Positions 16,322 through 25,501 of a stretch of DNA of 64,000 nt are shown one piece after another. The stretch covers positions 1,302,001-1,366,000 of the forward strand of contig NZ_CP107254.1 in the NCBI RefSeq assembly GCF_029229925.1, read 5' to 3'. The translations under genes were made by a program, and so were the position numbers. The notes under the pieces were generated by a model, which ran no database searches, had not been told where the DNA came from, and saw only the letters and a program-made list of their open reading frames with translations. The DNA is from Halorhabdus sp. BNX81. Its GTDB lineage: Archaea > Halobacteriota > Halobacteria > Halobacteriales > Haloarculaceae. Each line of letters opens with the position of its first letter. Within the stretch, counting starts at the first letter, position 1.

Positions 16322-18091
16322 ATGCGCCTCCGGACAACCCTCATCAGCGTCTTGGTTCTCATTGCGCTGGTGCTGTCCGGAACTATTTATGTTGGATTCA
16401 CATTACATAAAAATGACGTTCGTGTACAGGAACAACAGGCAGTCGAACAGACGGCGACAGTCGTCGCGGATCGAATCGACACCTGGTTCGAGGCGACGAC
16501 GGAAACTGTCAAACTCTGGACGGCGAACCTGAACGTCAGTACTGGCGCGCCCAGCCAGCAACCGGCACTCGAAACGTTTCTCAATCGGACAGCGTTTGAC
16601 AGTGCTGGTGTCTACACCGCAGATGGATCGCTCGTCTCACTCGCCGGTTCGAACTTGTCCTCCGCGGAGCGAGCGGCACTCGTCAATGTCAACTACTCCG
16701 AGAAGCCGTTCATGCAACCGCCACTCTCCGGGAGGACCTACGTCGGTGACGTCGATCGAACCCTGTCCGGGGCGTACGTCGTCCGGGTTGCAGCCCCAAT
16801 TCGGGACGACGACGGGACTGTGAGGGGGGTCTTCTCCGGGAATTTCGAGATCGGGCCGACCTCACTGTTCGGGAACATTACCGGGATTAGCCAGCGTAAC
16901 GAGTTTGTCAGTATCGCCGCCGGTGACCAGTTGCTCTACAGGGGGTCCCGATCGATGAACGGCACCATTTCGGCCACTGCGACTGCCTCTCGGACCGGAT
17001 GGATCGTCACTGCCCACCGGCCGGAATCGATCATCGCCGATCAACTCCAGGTGGCGACGGCGATGCAGTTCGGCGGTGTCCTCGTCGCATTACTCTCGAT
17101 CGCGGTCGTCGGCGTCTGGGTGTCACGAACGACGTTCGACCGTATTCAGGAACTTCACGATGCACTCCACGCGCTTGAATCGGGTCAATATCGAACGGAT
17201 CTCGATCTGGGCTCGATCACGGAGTGGCAGCAGATCAGCGATCGGTTCAATACGGTCTCGGGGATGCTCGAGCAGCGCGATTCACAACTGCGCGTGTTGA
17301 ATCGCGTGCTTCGCCATAACCTCCGCAACGACATGAACGTCGTTACCTCCCATGCCGAGCGCATTCTCGCTGAGGAGGAGGTTTCCGACGCCGTTGAAGC
17401 AGATATTGAGAAGATCCATTCGACAGCTCACCGACTGATCAACACGAGCGATCACGCCCGGACGCTCTATGACGACCTGTTGGCCAAGCCCAAACAGGCC
17501 GTTGGCCCGGTAGATGTCAACTCGATCGTCGAGGAACGAACGGCGGATCTGGCCATGCAGTTTCCCGAAGCCACGATCGAAACGGACTTGCCATCGGACG
17601 CCTGGGCGCTCGATTCGGCAACGCTACCGATCGTTGTCGAGGAAATCGCCCGGAATGCGCTCATCCACAACGACCTTTCGCCCTCGGATCGACGTGTCTC
17701 CATCTCTGTGCGCCATCCGCAGTTGGCGCGTGACGCGGTCGACGCCAGCCGAGAGATCCGAATCGACGTCGAGGACAACGGCCCCGGCATCCCCATGGTC
17801 GAGGAAGCGCTGTTGACCAACCAACTCGAAGAAACGTCGATCGATCACGGCAGCGGTCTGGGCGTCTGGCTGGTCAACTGGCTCGTCGACCAGATCGGCG
17901 GGACTGTCTCCGTCCACACTGGCGTCGATCGCGGGACCACAGTCTCGATCCACGTTCCTGCTGCCGAGGAATCGCCGGAAGCTGACGGAGCTGCAGACAC
18001 AAATGGTCGAGGCGTAAACGGTTCTGCCCACGGTGAGGATAGTACTCCCGACGGTTTCAGTGACCCTGAAGACACGAACGAGGAATCTTAG
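16322..18091 (+). CDS. Membrane sensor histidine kinase with extracellular sensor domain
   Basis: A 589-residue kinase. One helix at residues 7-28, an outside sensor region (about 30-245, dCACHE-like, with PFMQPPLSGRTYVGDV and FSGNFEIGP), a second helix at about 250-270, a HAMP-like linker, HisKA with VLRHNLRNDMNVV and HATPase with ARNALIHNDL, EDNGPGIP and DHGSGLGVWLVNWLVDQ. The C terminus is a Ser/Asp/Glu-rich tail. It is inserted on the opposite strand between rpl1 and rpl11. No response regulator is beside it. The ligand is unknown. Confidence 0.9.
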   Translation: MRLRTTLISVLVLIALVLSGTIYVGFTLHKNDVRVQEQQAVEQTATVVADRIDTWFEATTETVKLWTANLNVSTGAPSQQPALETFLNRTAFDSAGVYTADGSLVSLAGSNLSSAERAALVNVNYSEKPFMQPPLSGRTYVGDVDRTLSGAYVVRVAAPIRDDDGTVRGVFSGNFEIGPTSLFGNITGISQRNEFVSIAAGDQLLYRGSRSMNGTISATATASRTGWIVTAHRPESIIADQLQVATAMQFGGVLVALLSIAVVGVWVSRTTFDRIQELHDALHALESGQYRTDLDLGSITEWQQISDRFNTVSGMLEQRDSQLRVLNRVLRHNLRNDMNVVTSHAERILAEEEVSDAVEADIEKIHSTAHRLINTSDHARTLYDDLLAKPKQAVGPVDVNSIVEERTADLAMQFPEATIETDLPSDAWALDSATLPIVVEEIARNALIHNDLSPSDRRVSISVRHPQLARDAVDASREIRIDVEDNGPGIPMVEEALLTNQLEETSIDHGSGLGVWLVNWLVDQIGGTVSVHTGVDRGTTVSIHVPAAEESPEADGAADTNGRGVNGSAHGEDSTPDGFSDPEDTNEES

Positions 18092-18227
18092 CGCGTTCCC
18101 TTTCGCACTGGGGCCGACTGTCACTGGAAGAGGAGCGACGGGTCACTGCACTCCTGGCACGCGCTACTGTCCGTTTTGATATCGCGAGAAACACGTGAGC
18201 GCCGATCGCTCGATCGCTTCGGCGTCG

Positions 18228-18716
18228 TTACGCTTCGGCGGCGTCAACCAGGGCCCCGTCGTACTCGCCGTCGTCGATCTTGGCGGCGACCTCGCGGGGG
18301 TCGTCGCCTTCGATCGTGACGCCAAGCGTGACGCAGGTCCCGATGATCTCCTTTGCGGCCTGCTTGAGTTCGTAGGCAAGCAGGTCGGGGTGTTTCTGTT
18401 CGGCGATGGTCTTGACCTGTTCGATCGAGAGGTCGGCGACGAAGTTCTCCTGGGGTTCGCCGCTGCCGGTCTCGAATCCGGCTTCGTCTTTGATGAGTGC
18501 CGCGGTCGGCGGGACGCCCACGTCGATCGTGAATGCCCCGTCGTCCTCGTACTCGACCGTTACCGGTACTTCCGTGCCATCGAATGCCTCAGTCTGATCG
18601 TTGATCTCCTGAACGACGGCCTGCACGTCGACAGGGGTCGGCCCGAGCTCGGGACCGAGCGGCGGACCAGGGTCGACCTGTCCACCAGCAACGAGTACTT
18701 CAATCGTACCAGCCAT
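18228..18716 (-). CDS. rpl11: Ribosomal protein L11
   Basis: A 162-residue archaeal L11. The N-terminal domain has GGQVDPGPPLGPELGPTPVD, the conserved Pro-rich loop at the factor-binding centre, and the C-terminal rRNA-binding domain has KEIIGTCVTLGVTIEGDDP. It binds the GTPase-associated region of 23S rRNA next to the P0 stalk. A TATA-like CTTAAAT lies about 25 nt upstream of the ATG, so it appears monocistronic and leaderless, as reported for halobacterial L11. It is separated from rpl1 by the divergent histidine kinase. Confidence 0.96.
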   Translation of the reverse strand: MAGTIEVLVAGGQVDPGPPLGPELGPTPVDVQAVVQEINDQTEAFDGTEVPVTVEYEDDGAFTIDVGVPPTAALIKDEAGFETGSGEPQENFVADLSIEQVKTIAEQKHPDLLAYELKQAAKEIIGTCVTLGVTIEGDDPREVAAKIDDGEYDGALVDAAEA

Positions 18717-18804
18717 ACACGTTTGTCCGTGGGCGTGGATTTAAGAATTGTTTTTCCGTCCGGAGTCTCCCCGCCGCTTCGATCGCTGGTCACTCCCGGA
18801 AAAA

Positions 18805-19005
18805 TCACTCGACTGCGACGCCGTTTCGGGTCAAAAACGCGCTCGCCTGCTTGATCTCGACGGGGCTGCCGATGATGCGAACCTGTGACTGCTCACGATG
18901 GATCGTGACGGTGAACCGATCGGCGAGATCCTCGGAGAGTCCCTCGATGGCGTCGGCTGGGAGCAGGATCTGCGTGCTGTCCCGGAGGCGAGACGCAGTT
19001 GACAT
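18805..19005 (-). CDS. Small conserved haloarchaeal protein, VNG_1110C-like
   Basis: A 66-residue protein with DSTQILLPADAIEGLSEDLADRF, then a beta-strand pair FTVTIHREQSQVRIIGSPVEI and a terminal helix. The pattern resembles a compact KH-like or DNA-binding fold but I see no diagnostic motif. Its position between L11 and the DRG GTPase matches my recollection of VNG_1110C in Halobacterium; that match is from memory. It lies 88 bp upstream of rpl11 on the same strand. Function unknown. Confidence 0.75.
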   Translation of the reverse strand: MSTASRLRDSTQILLPADAIEGLSEDLADRFTVTIHREQSQVRIIGSPVEIKQASAFLTRNGVAVE

Positions 19006-19121
19006 CGAATGATCTGTCGGTCTGCCGTCGTATGAGTGTATCGAAGTCCTCCCCTGGAGTCACGACGCATCAGCGACGCGGACGGAAGCGCTTTTGAGTC
19101 GGGACAGCCGACAGTCGGGTA

Positions 19122-20234
19122 ATGGGGCTGCAAGCGGAGATCGAGGAACTCGAGGAGGAGATAGCATCCACGCCCTACAACAAGTCCACAGAGGAGCATA
19201 TCGGCCGGCTGAAGGCGAAACTCGCCGAAAAGAAAGAAGAGTTCGAGAAGCGCCAGTCGAGTTCGGGCGGCGGCGAGGGCTACGCCGTCGAGAAGACCGG
19301 CGACGCGACAGTCGCGCTGGTCGGGTTCCCGAGCGTCGGCAAGTCCACGCTCATCAACGCGCTGACCAACGCCGACAGCGACGTCGGCTCCTACGATTTC
19401 ACCACGCTCGACGTCAATCCCGGGATGCTCCAGTACAACGGCGCGAACATCCAGTTGCTCGATGTCCCTGGACTCATCGAGGGTGCTGCTGGCGGACGCG
19501 GCGACGGCAAGGCCGTCCTCTCGGTCGTCCGGACGGCCGATCTCGTCCTCTTTGTCCTCTCGGCCTTCGAGATCCAGCAGTACGACCGCCTCCGGGAGGA
19601 GCTCTATAAGAACAAAGTCCGGCTGGACGTCGACCCGCCGCGGGTTAGCGTCCGCAAGAAACACAAAGATGGGATCACGGTCAACGCCTCCGTCGACCTC
19701 GATCTCGACGAATTGACCATCAAGAGTGTCCTCCGGGAGCACGACTTCGTCAACGCCGACGTGACTATCGGCGAGCAGGTCGATATCGACCGCCTGATCG
19801 ACGGTGTGATGGACAACCGCGAGTATCTCCCCTCGATCGTCGCCGTCAACAAGACGGACCTTATCGATCCCAGCTACGTCGATACCGTCAAGAGTGACTT
19901 GCGCGCAAACGACATCGATCCCGATGACGCTATTTTCATCAGCGCCGAGGAGGAGCGCGGACTCGACAGCCTGACCGAACGCATCTGGGACGAACTCGGC
20001 CTGATCCGCATTTACATGGACAAACCCAGTCGGGGTATCGATTACGACGAACCACTCATCCTTACCGAGGGTGATACCGTCGGCGACGCCTGCGAGAAGA
20101 TCGGCGGCCGGTTCGACGATCGCTTCCGCTTCGCGCGAGTCTCCGGGGAGAGTGCGGCCCACGAGGACCAGCAGGTCGGTCGCGATCACGAACTCGCCGA
20201 TGAGGACATCCTTCGGCTGGTCATCGATCGGTGA
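19122..20234 (+). CDS. DRG-family translation GTPase (OBG clade, TGS domain)
   Basis: A 370-residue GTPase. Residues 1-45 form the helical coiled region (QAEIEELEEEIASTPYNKST), then G1 GFPSVGKST (about 68-76), G2 region DFTTLDVNPG, G3 DVPGLIEGAAGGRGDG, G4 NKTD near 246 and a C-terminal TGS domain (about 290-369) starting IRIYMDKPSRGIDYDEPL. This is the DRG plan shared by archaea and eukaryotes; DRG proteins act at ribosomes that stall. The position near L11 is common in haloarchaea. Starts at ATG 19122. Confidence 0.94.
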   Translation: MGLQAEIEELEEEIASTPYNKSTEEHIGRLKAKLAEKKEEFEKRQSSSGGGEGYAVEKTGDATVALVGFPSVGKSTLINALTNADSDVGSYDFTTLDVNPGMLQYNGANIQLLDVPGLIEGAAGGRGDGKAVLSVVRTADLVLFVLSAFEIQQYDRLREELYKNKVRLDVDPPRVSVRKKHKDGITVNASVDLDLDELTIKSVLREHDFVNADVTIGEQVDIDRLIDGVMDNREYLPSIVAVNKTDLIDPSYVDTVKSDLRANDIDPDDAIFISAEEERGLDSLTERIWDELGLIRIYMDKPSRGIDYDEPLILTEGDTVGDACEKIGGRFDDRFRFARVSGESAAHEDQQVGRDHELADEDILRLVIDR

Positions 20235-20243
20235 TCCAGGTCG

Positions 20244-20693
20244 ATGCCGACGAACGACGGTCCCTGGACCCGTCTGCTTGCCGTTCTCGCTCTGCTGGTG
20301 GTCCCCTGGACGGTCTTGCTCAGTGGCGGATACGTGACGCTGGTCATGCCGTGGGGACTGTTCGATCCGTTCGGCCCGTACGTCACGCTCCTGCCCGAGT
20401 ACCTTACAGCAACCGGCAGCGGGCCGCCGCCGTTTCTCTCCGCCTGGCCGCTCGGCGTCGGCATTTACATGCTCGCGGTCGGTGGCGTCACCCTGGAACT
20501 GTTCGATCGTGGGGATCCACGGGTGACGGCCGGGTTGCTCGTGCTCGTCGGCGTGACCCAACTCACCGTTTCCTGGGGATTCTTCCGCCGCGGTGGGTAC
20601 GTGGTCGTCCCGCTGGGCACCCTCGTCGCCTGGACCCTCGTGTGGTGGTTCTACTGGCCCGACTTGCGGGGGATCGTCGCGCCGGCGAGATAG
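20244..20693 (+). CDS. Haloarchaeal four-helix membrane protein, TIGR04206-like
   Basis: A 149-residue protein with four hydrophobic helices (about residues 9-27, 66-84, 92-112 and 118-137), with MPWGLFDPFGPYVTLLPEYL in the first outside loop and RRGGYVVVPLGTLVAW near the end. I associate this pattern with the haloarchaeal TIGR04206 membrane family, from memory. It starts 9 bp after the DRG stop and may be read with it. No catalytic residues evident; function unknown. Confidence 0.65.
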   Translation: MPTNDGPWTRLLAVLALLVVPWTVLLSGGYVTLVMPWGLFDPFGPYVTLLPEYLTATGSGPPPFLSAWPLGVGIYMLAVGGVTLELFDRGDPRVTAGLLVLVGVTQLTVSWGFFRRGGYVVVPLGTLVAWTLVWWFYWPDLRGIVAPAR

Positions 20694-20760
20694 CGTTTCG
20701 ATCCACGACGAACCGACCGCGTCCGGCACGTTTTTCGGCTGTCCGCCCGACCGTTCGAAT

Positions 20761-21528
20761 ATGGATGGAACACTCGACCACGTCATGATGCGCGTCGAAG
20801 ACCTCGACGCCGCACTGGAGTGGTACACGACGCACTTCGATTACGAGGAGAAGAGTCGCTGGGAGGCCGACACCTTCACCAACGTCCATCTCGGCCCCGA
20901 GGACGTCCACGACGAGGGCGCGACGCTCGAACTCACGTACAACCACGACGACCGGTCGTACACGATGGGCGACGCCTGGGGGCACATCGCGGTCCGGGTC
21001 GAGGACGTCGAGGAAGCCTACTACGAGCTGATGGACGAGGGCGTCGAGGATTACCGCCCGCCGGAGGAGAACCCCGGGTACGCGTTCGTGACGGACCCCG
21101 ACGGCCACGAGATCGAGATCGTCGAGCGCGACCACGGCGAAAAGTGGTCGATCGACCACACGATGATCCGGGTCGAGGACGCAGAGCAGGCGATCGGGTG
21201 GTACACGCGCGCCCTCGAGTACGAGACGTTCCGCCGGAGCGAGCACTCCTCGTTCGCGCTGTACTTCATGAAGCCCGCCGAGGCCGCCGAGGAGGCGATG
21301 TCCGTCGAGTTGACCTACAACTACGACGGGCGTTCCTACGAACTGGGTGACGCCTGGGGCCACCTGGCGGTCCGTACGGACGAAGGCACGCTCGAAGACA
21401 CCTGGGAGACACTCATGCAGCGCGACGCCGCGGACTACCGCGACCCCGAGTCCTGTGACTACAACTACGCGTTCACGAAGGACCCCGACGGTCACGAGAT
21501 CGAAATAGTGGAACGCGAGGTCGAGTGA
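20761..21528 (+). CDS. Tandem VOC (glyoxalase I-like) protein
   Basis: A 255-residue protein of two VOC modules, each with the glyoxalase/bleomycin-resistance pattern: DHVMMRVEDLDAALEWYT ... ELTYNHDDRSYTMGDAWGHIAV ... FVTDPDGHEIEIVER in the first half, and DHTMIRVEDAEQAIGWYT ... ELTYNYDGRSYELGDAWGH ... FTKDPDGHEIEIVER in the second. Metal-binding His and Glu are present in both copies. This resembles lactoylglutathione lyase, but halophiles use other thiols, so the substrate is open. The ATG at 20761 is right at the first strand. Confidence 0.9.
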   Translation: MDGTLDHVMMRVEDLDAALEWYTTHFDYEEKSRWEADTFTNVHLGPEDVHDEGATLELTYNHDDRSYTMGDAWGHIAVRVEDVEEAYYELMDEGVEDYRPPEENPGYAFVTDPDGHEIEIVERDHGEKWSIDHTMIRVEDAEQAIGWYTRALEYETFRRSEHSSFALYFMKPAEAAEEAMSVELTYNYDGRSYELGDAWGHLAVRTDEGTLEDTWETLMQRDAADYRDPESCDYNYAFTKDPDGHEIEIVEREVE

Positions 21529-21562
21529 CGCGAGGTCGACCGACGGGAGACCTCGGACCGCA

Positions 21563-21705
21563 CGAGCGGGGAGGTACGACCCGCGAGTGAGCGAAGCGAA
21601 CGAGACCTCGGAGCGGGCGAACGGCGACGGAAGGAGCCGTGAGCAGCGAGGCGCGAACGGAGTGAGCGCCTCGGACACAGCGAGCGGGGAGGTACGACCC
21701 GCGAG
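21563..21705 (+). repeat. 25-bp direct repeat pair in GC-rich intergenic tail
   Basis: The same 25-bp sequence (starting CGAGCGGGGAGGTACGAC) occurs at 21563-21587 and 21681-21705, 118 bp apart. Between them are degenerate purine-rich units such as GAGCGAAGCGAACGAG and GAACGGAGTGAGCG. Such low-complexity tails are frequent after haloarchaeal genes. The whole 21529-21763 gap holds no coding potential I can support. Confidence 0.7.
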
Positions 21706-21763
21706 ATCGGGTGACGCGACGACTCACCACACGTTTTATGTTCTTATTGTCTGAAATTCACCT

Positions 21764-22003
21764 ATGGAAGACATGCTCGGCGTCCGGCTTTACGCGGCGG
21801 TGTACGTCACAGCGGGGATACTCGTGGCCTGGATCGGATCGTGGTTCGGGAGCGTCGGGACCGCGAACGGCAGCCTCGATGCGGCGCTTGTCGGGTTTGC
21901 GACGTGGATCGCGTTCGTTTTCGCCGGGATCGTCATCGCTCTCAAGGGGATCGTCGTGCTGGTCGGGTCCACGATCGAAGAAACAGTACCGAACGCCGGG
22001 TGA
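21764..22003 (+). CDS. Small two-helix membrane protein, unknown
   Basis: A 79-residue protein with two hydrophobic helices (about residues 8-28 and 42-68) separated by a Gly/Ser/Asn-rich loop (SVGTANGSLDAA). It lies 70 bp upstream of artA in the same direction and could be part of its transcript. No family recognised. A TATA-like TTTTATG about 30 nt upstream supports the ATG at 21764. Confidence 0.65.
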   Translation: MEDMLGVRLYAAVYVTAGILVAWIGSWFGSVGTANGSLDAALVGFATWIAFVFAGIVIALKGIVVLVGSTIEETVPNAG

Positions 22004-22073
22004 GAAGCGCACGAACACAGACATGTCCCAACGGCAAGACATATAGTCGGAATCGTCCAACCACGACCAACGA

Positions 22074-23072
22074 ATGATCGAGACGGTCGTCGACTGGTTG
22101 GCAGCGTTGAACGGCTATGCAGGTACGCTCGCGTGGGTCGTACTGTTCGCCTTTCTCGCGGGCGTGATCCTCGAGCGGTACGACGAAACGTGGGCCCAAC
22201 GGGTCTACGCCGGGGCGTGGATCGTCCTCGCGGGCTACTGGCTCGCCTACGTCCACTATTTCGTCTTCGCCGAGAAGTCGATCACCGAGGGTATCGGCGT
22301 CGTGATCGGCATTCCGCTGTCGTTGTACGTAGCCTATCTGATCGCCAACGGCCGCCGCCGGTTGTTTGTCATCTCACGTGCGGTAGCGTTTGCCTGGCTG
22401 TTTTTCCTGCCGCTGTCCTCACTACCGTTCGTTCGCCAGCCACTGATCGAGACGGTCACGGTCCATACGGACTTCGTGCTGGGGCTGCTCGGCGATAATT
22501 ACTTCCTCGGCGACTGGTATCCGTATCTCCCCGCAGGCCTCGACCTTCCCGGCGGCTATGAACTACCGACCCAGAACGACCTGCCGGGCAAGCACTTTCC
22601 CTATCGGAACACGTTCTTGTATGCACCCGACGGGCATTCGATCACCTACACCATCCGACTGGCGTGTACGGGCATCGGGAGCATGTCGATTTTCGTCGGG
22701 TTGATCGCCGCCGTTCGGGGATCGCTCCGCCGGAAAGCCAAGGCGATCGGGGTCGCGATCGGTGTGATTTACGTCCTCAACATCGTCCGGAACGTCTTCA
22801 TCGCCCACACCCTTGGCAACCAGCGTCTCCACATCGTCCCCGACATCGTCATGTCGCTGTTCTCGACGAATGATCCGTACATGGTGTCGTACTACGTCGG
22901 CGATCGAATTCTCGCACAGTTCGGTTCGGTGTTCGCGCTGATCGCCATCACCTGGCTGGTCGTCCAGTGGGTACCCGATGTGCTGACCGTCGTCGAGGAC
23001 GGGCTCTACGTCGTCACCGGGACGGAATACGACCTCAAGGATGCACTCGATGTCGAATCGTCGGACCACTGA
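22074..23072 (+). CDS. artA: Archaeosortase A
   Basis: A 332-residue membrane protease/transpeptidase that recognises PGF-CTERM surface proteins, cuts the tail and joins the protein to a lipid, as for the S-layer glycoprotein. The catalytic triad is visible: Cys198 in RLACTGIGSMSIF, Arg239 in NIVRNVFIAHTLGN and Arg278 in YYVGDRILAQFG. The spacings (41 and 39 residues) equal those of Haloferax volcanii ArtA C173/R214/R253. About eight membrane helices surround them. No PGF-CTERM substrate is seen in this window. Confidence 0.94.
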   Translation: MIETVVDWLAALNGYAGTLAWVVLFAFLAGVILERYDETWAQRVYAGAWIVLAGYWLAYVHYFVFAEKSITEGIGVVIGIPLSLYVAYLIANGRRRLFVISRAVAFAWLFFLPLSSLPFVRQPLIETVTVHTDFVLGLLGDNYFLGDWYPYLPAGLDLPGGYELPTQNDLPGKHFPYRNTFLYAPDGHSITYTIRLACTGIGSMSIFVGLIAAVRGSLRRKAKAIGVAIGVIYVLNIVRNVFIAHTLGNQRLHIVPDIVMSLFSTNDPYMVSYYVGDRILAQFGSVFALIAITWLVVQWVPDVLTVVEDGLYVVTGTEYDLKDALDVESSDH

Positions 23073-23095
23073 TATCTCGCGGACCAACAGATGGG

Positions 23096-23887
23096 TTATT
23101 CGACCGTGTTCTCATCGAGGACAGCAGCGGGGCCATCGCCGATCGCCGCCAGGGCATCCCGTTCGAGGTAATGAAGCGACCCGGGAACGACCAGCAAATG
23201 GAGGGGGTCGCCGAAGTCCATCTCCGCAAGGTCGGCGAGGCGACCGGCCCGGACGACGGGATCGGCACTGCCGGCGCGGGCGACGACGACTCCCAGGGCA
23301 TCCGGTCGCCAATGCTCGGCGAGGAGGCTCGTTGCCTCATCGCCACGCATGTAGGTCCCCTCGTCGCTCTCGGCGGTGATGTCCAGAAAGACAAGTGTGT
23401 GGAGGCCGCGTTCCTGATTCGCTTCGATCGTCTCGATGACGCTCCCGGGGACGCCGTCGCCACCGTGCGATCGCTCGAAGGGAAGCGTCGTGGCCTTGCC
23501 GAAGCGATAGTTCTGCAGGCCGGTGAGCGAACTCGCGGCGGCCTGGGCTGTCGTGCCGTGAATCACGCGCGTCTCGACTCCCCGATCCTCGGCGCGTAGC
23601 CGCAGATCGACGTGTGTCGTCGAGATCATCGTATCGCCCGCAGTCAGGAAGACGGCGTCGCCGCTGGCCGCGGCCGCAAGGATCGGGTCCGGATCCTGCT
23701 CGACGCCGGCCCGATCACGGACCTCGATTTCGATATCGTGGAAGTCTTCGAGGGCGTCGATGGTTGTCCCGGCAAGTTGGCTGGTGTAGAATTCAGCGAA
23801 CACACGGTCGGCCGCGCGGATGGCATCTCGACCGGCGAGCGTAACCGAGCGTTCGTCATAGAGGCCGAGTCCGACGAAGGTGAGCAT
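23096..23887 (-). CDS. dphB: Diphthine synthase
   Basis: A 263-residue tetrapyrrole-methylase-fold methyltransferase that uses SAM to methylate the modified His of translation elongation factor 2 on the way to diphthamide. Hallmarks: start MLTFVGLGLYDERSVTLAG, the AGDTMISTTHVDLRLRA loop and IHGTTAQAAASSLTGLQNYRFGK, then ADPVVRAGRLADL near the C terminus. Length matches the archaeal family. It is convergent with artA (23 bp between stops) and divergent from trm5. Confidence 0.95.
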   Translation of the reverse strand: MLTFVGLGLYDERSVTLAGRDAIRAADRVFAEFYTSQLAGTTIDALEDFHDIEIEVRDRAGVEQDPDPILAAAASGDAVFLTAGDTMISTTHVDLRLRAEDRGVETRVIHGTTAQAAASSLTGLQNYRFGKATTLPFERSHGGDGVPGSVIETIEANQERGLHTLVFLDITAESDEGTYMRGDEATSLLAEHWRPDALGVVVARAGSADPVVRAGRLADLAEMDFGDPLHLLVVPGSLHYLERDALAAIGDGPAAVLDENTVE

Positions 23888-23991
23888 GCCCCTGCTGAGT
23901 GTTCTCCGGGCATAAGCGAACCGTTCTACGCTCCTGTCGGGACCGCGATTGAAACGTCAGGCTTACCGCCCGAACGGACGCAGCCTTCAGT

Positions 23992-24972
23992 ATGGCTGTC
24001 CCCTGCGTTCGCGTGGCCCGGGAGGACGGCGAGGCGACGCGCGCCCGTCTCGCCGAGTCCGATCTCATCGACGACGAGCACGAGATCGACGTCGTCGACG
24101 GGGCGATCTTCATTCCGGTGACTGACCCCGAACGAGTCCCCGAAGCGCTTCCAGTTGTGGATCACGACTCGCCAGTGCGCGACCGTCAGACGATGCCCGC
24201 CGACATCCTCGGGTTCGAGCCGAGTTACGAGCGCCTCGGTAACGTCGTGATCATCGACGAGGACGATATCGATCAGGCACGCGACATCGCCGACGCGATG
24301 ATGCGCTCGGATCTGCCCGTCGAGACGGTTCTCAACCGCGCCTCGAAAGTCAAAGGCGAGCAGCGCGTCCGGGAGTGGGACATCCTCGCCGGCGAGGGGA
24401 CCGAGGCCGTCCACCGCGAGTACGGGTGTGAGTTCGTGCTCGACCTCGCGGACGTGTATTTCTCACCGCGGCTCGCGACCGAACGCCACCGTGTGGTCGA
24501 GCAGGTCGAGTCCGGCGAGCGGGCGTTCGATATGTTCGCCGGCGTCGGGCCGTTCGTCGTCCCGATGGCGAAACAGGGCGCGACCTGCGTCGGGTGTGAC
24601 GTCAACCCCGACGCGATCGAATATCTCGGAGAGAACGCCCGGCGAAACGGCGTCGCCGACCGGATCACCGCGATCGAAGGCGATGTCCGCGAGACCGTCC
24701 CGGAGTACGCCGACTGGGCCGATCGGATCGTGATGAACCTTCCCCACAGCGCCGACGAGTTCGTAGAGACTGCGTTTGCACTTGCGGGCGACGAAGCCGT
24801 GATTCATTATTACGACATCCAGCATGAGGACGACCCCTTTGGACCTGGCGAGCGGGCGATCCGCAAGGCTGCTGGTGACACATACGACGTGACGGTCGAA
24901 ACGCGGCACACAGTCCGGTCGTACGCACCCCACGAGTTGAACGTCGTCCTCGACGTGCGGATCACTCGCTAA
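23992..24972 (+). CDS. trm5: tRNA (guanine37-N1)-methyltransferase Trm5
   Basis: A 326-residue archaeal Trm5, which makes m1G37 next to the anticodon and prevents frameshifts. The N-terminal D1/D2 parts include VKGEQRVREWDILAGEG; the Rossmann core has SAM motif DMFAGVGPFVVPMA, then GCDVNPDAIEYLGEN and the catalytic-site motif NLPHSADEFVE. FSPRLATERHRVVE precedes the SAM site as usual. It lies divergent from dphB, another translation modification gene. Starts at ATG 23992. Confidence 0.93.
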   Translation: MAVPCVRVAREDGEATRARLAESDLIDDEHEIDVVDGAIFIPVTDPERVPEALPVVDHDSPVRDRQTMPADILGFEPSYERLGNVVIIDEDDIDQARDIADAMMRSDLPVETVLNRASKVKGEQRVREWDILAGEGTEAVHREYGCEFVLDLADVYFSPRLATERHRVVEQVESGERAFDMFAGVGPFVVPMAKQGATCVGCDVNPDAIEYLGENARRNGVADRITAIEGDVRETVPEYADWADRIVMNLPHSADEFVETAFALAGDEAVIHYYDIQHEDDPFGPGERAIRKAAGDTYDVTVETRHTVRSYAPHELNVVLDVRITR

Positions 24973-25071
24973 GGGGCTTCGATTCGCAATCCTTATTGCG
25001 GTCATCGCCACTACGTGTGAGTACGCACCTGGTCGCTGCGAACCATGTGATCGTAGCGCCAGGACGTGAAT

Positions 25072-25146
25072 GCCGGTGTAGCTCAGACTGGCTAGAGCGA
25101 ATCCTTCGTAAGGATTAGGCCGGGGGTTCAAATCCCCCCACCGGCT
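25072..25146 (+). tRNA. tRNA-Thr (anticodon CGT)
   Basis: A 75-nt cloverleaf: acceptor GCCGGTG/CACCGGC, anticodon stem AATCC/GGATT around loop TTCGTAA (anticodon CGT, reads ACG), T arm GGGGG-TTCAAAT-CCCCC, discriminator T. CCA not encoded. The next 1 kb is gene-poor and holds a broken orc1/cdc6, so this tRNA could have been an integration site; I found no second copy of its 3' end within 1 kb. Confidence 0.96.
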
Positions 25147-25501
25147 TGGAATTATACGTTCAATTCTGTCTTTTTATTTCACTTCGCCTTACCAAGAGCG
25201 GCAGTCACTGGTTAACAAGGGGATCAGCGTGACGCCCGAGCTAACCGTCGACAGGTGAAGCCCGGTGAACCGACTGGGAAAATGACCTGTGAGGAATGTG
25301 GTCCATTGGCCCCAACGCCCGAGTACATCGCCCACAAGAAGGGGGGTTCCCGCAAGCTGACGTCGCCTCGCGATGGTATGACTGGACGCACTTACTTGAC
25401 GATCCAACGTGAAGTCTTTTTCTATGATCGTTCCGAAGTCAAGAGTGGCTGCCACACGGCAGCCGGTCAGCGCTGGAGAATTCAGCGCTGGAGGATCTGC
25501 A

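Noticed and set aside
18092-18227. Short Cys-x2-Cys reading frame between the kinase and rpl11 (minus strand)
   Set aside because: Contains CQEC but no start codon in frame and no conserved partner Cys pair; treated as intergenic.
18831-20828. 665-codon open frame on the minus strand
   Set aside because: It is the shadow of the DRG GTPase and its membrane-protein neighbour; low-complexity translation without domains.
22616-22625. GAAC-AC-GTTC inside artA
   Set aside because: Matches the NarO-like core but is in coding sequence far from any promoter; expected by chance at this length.
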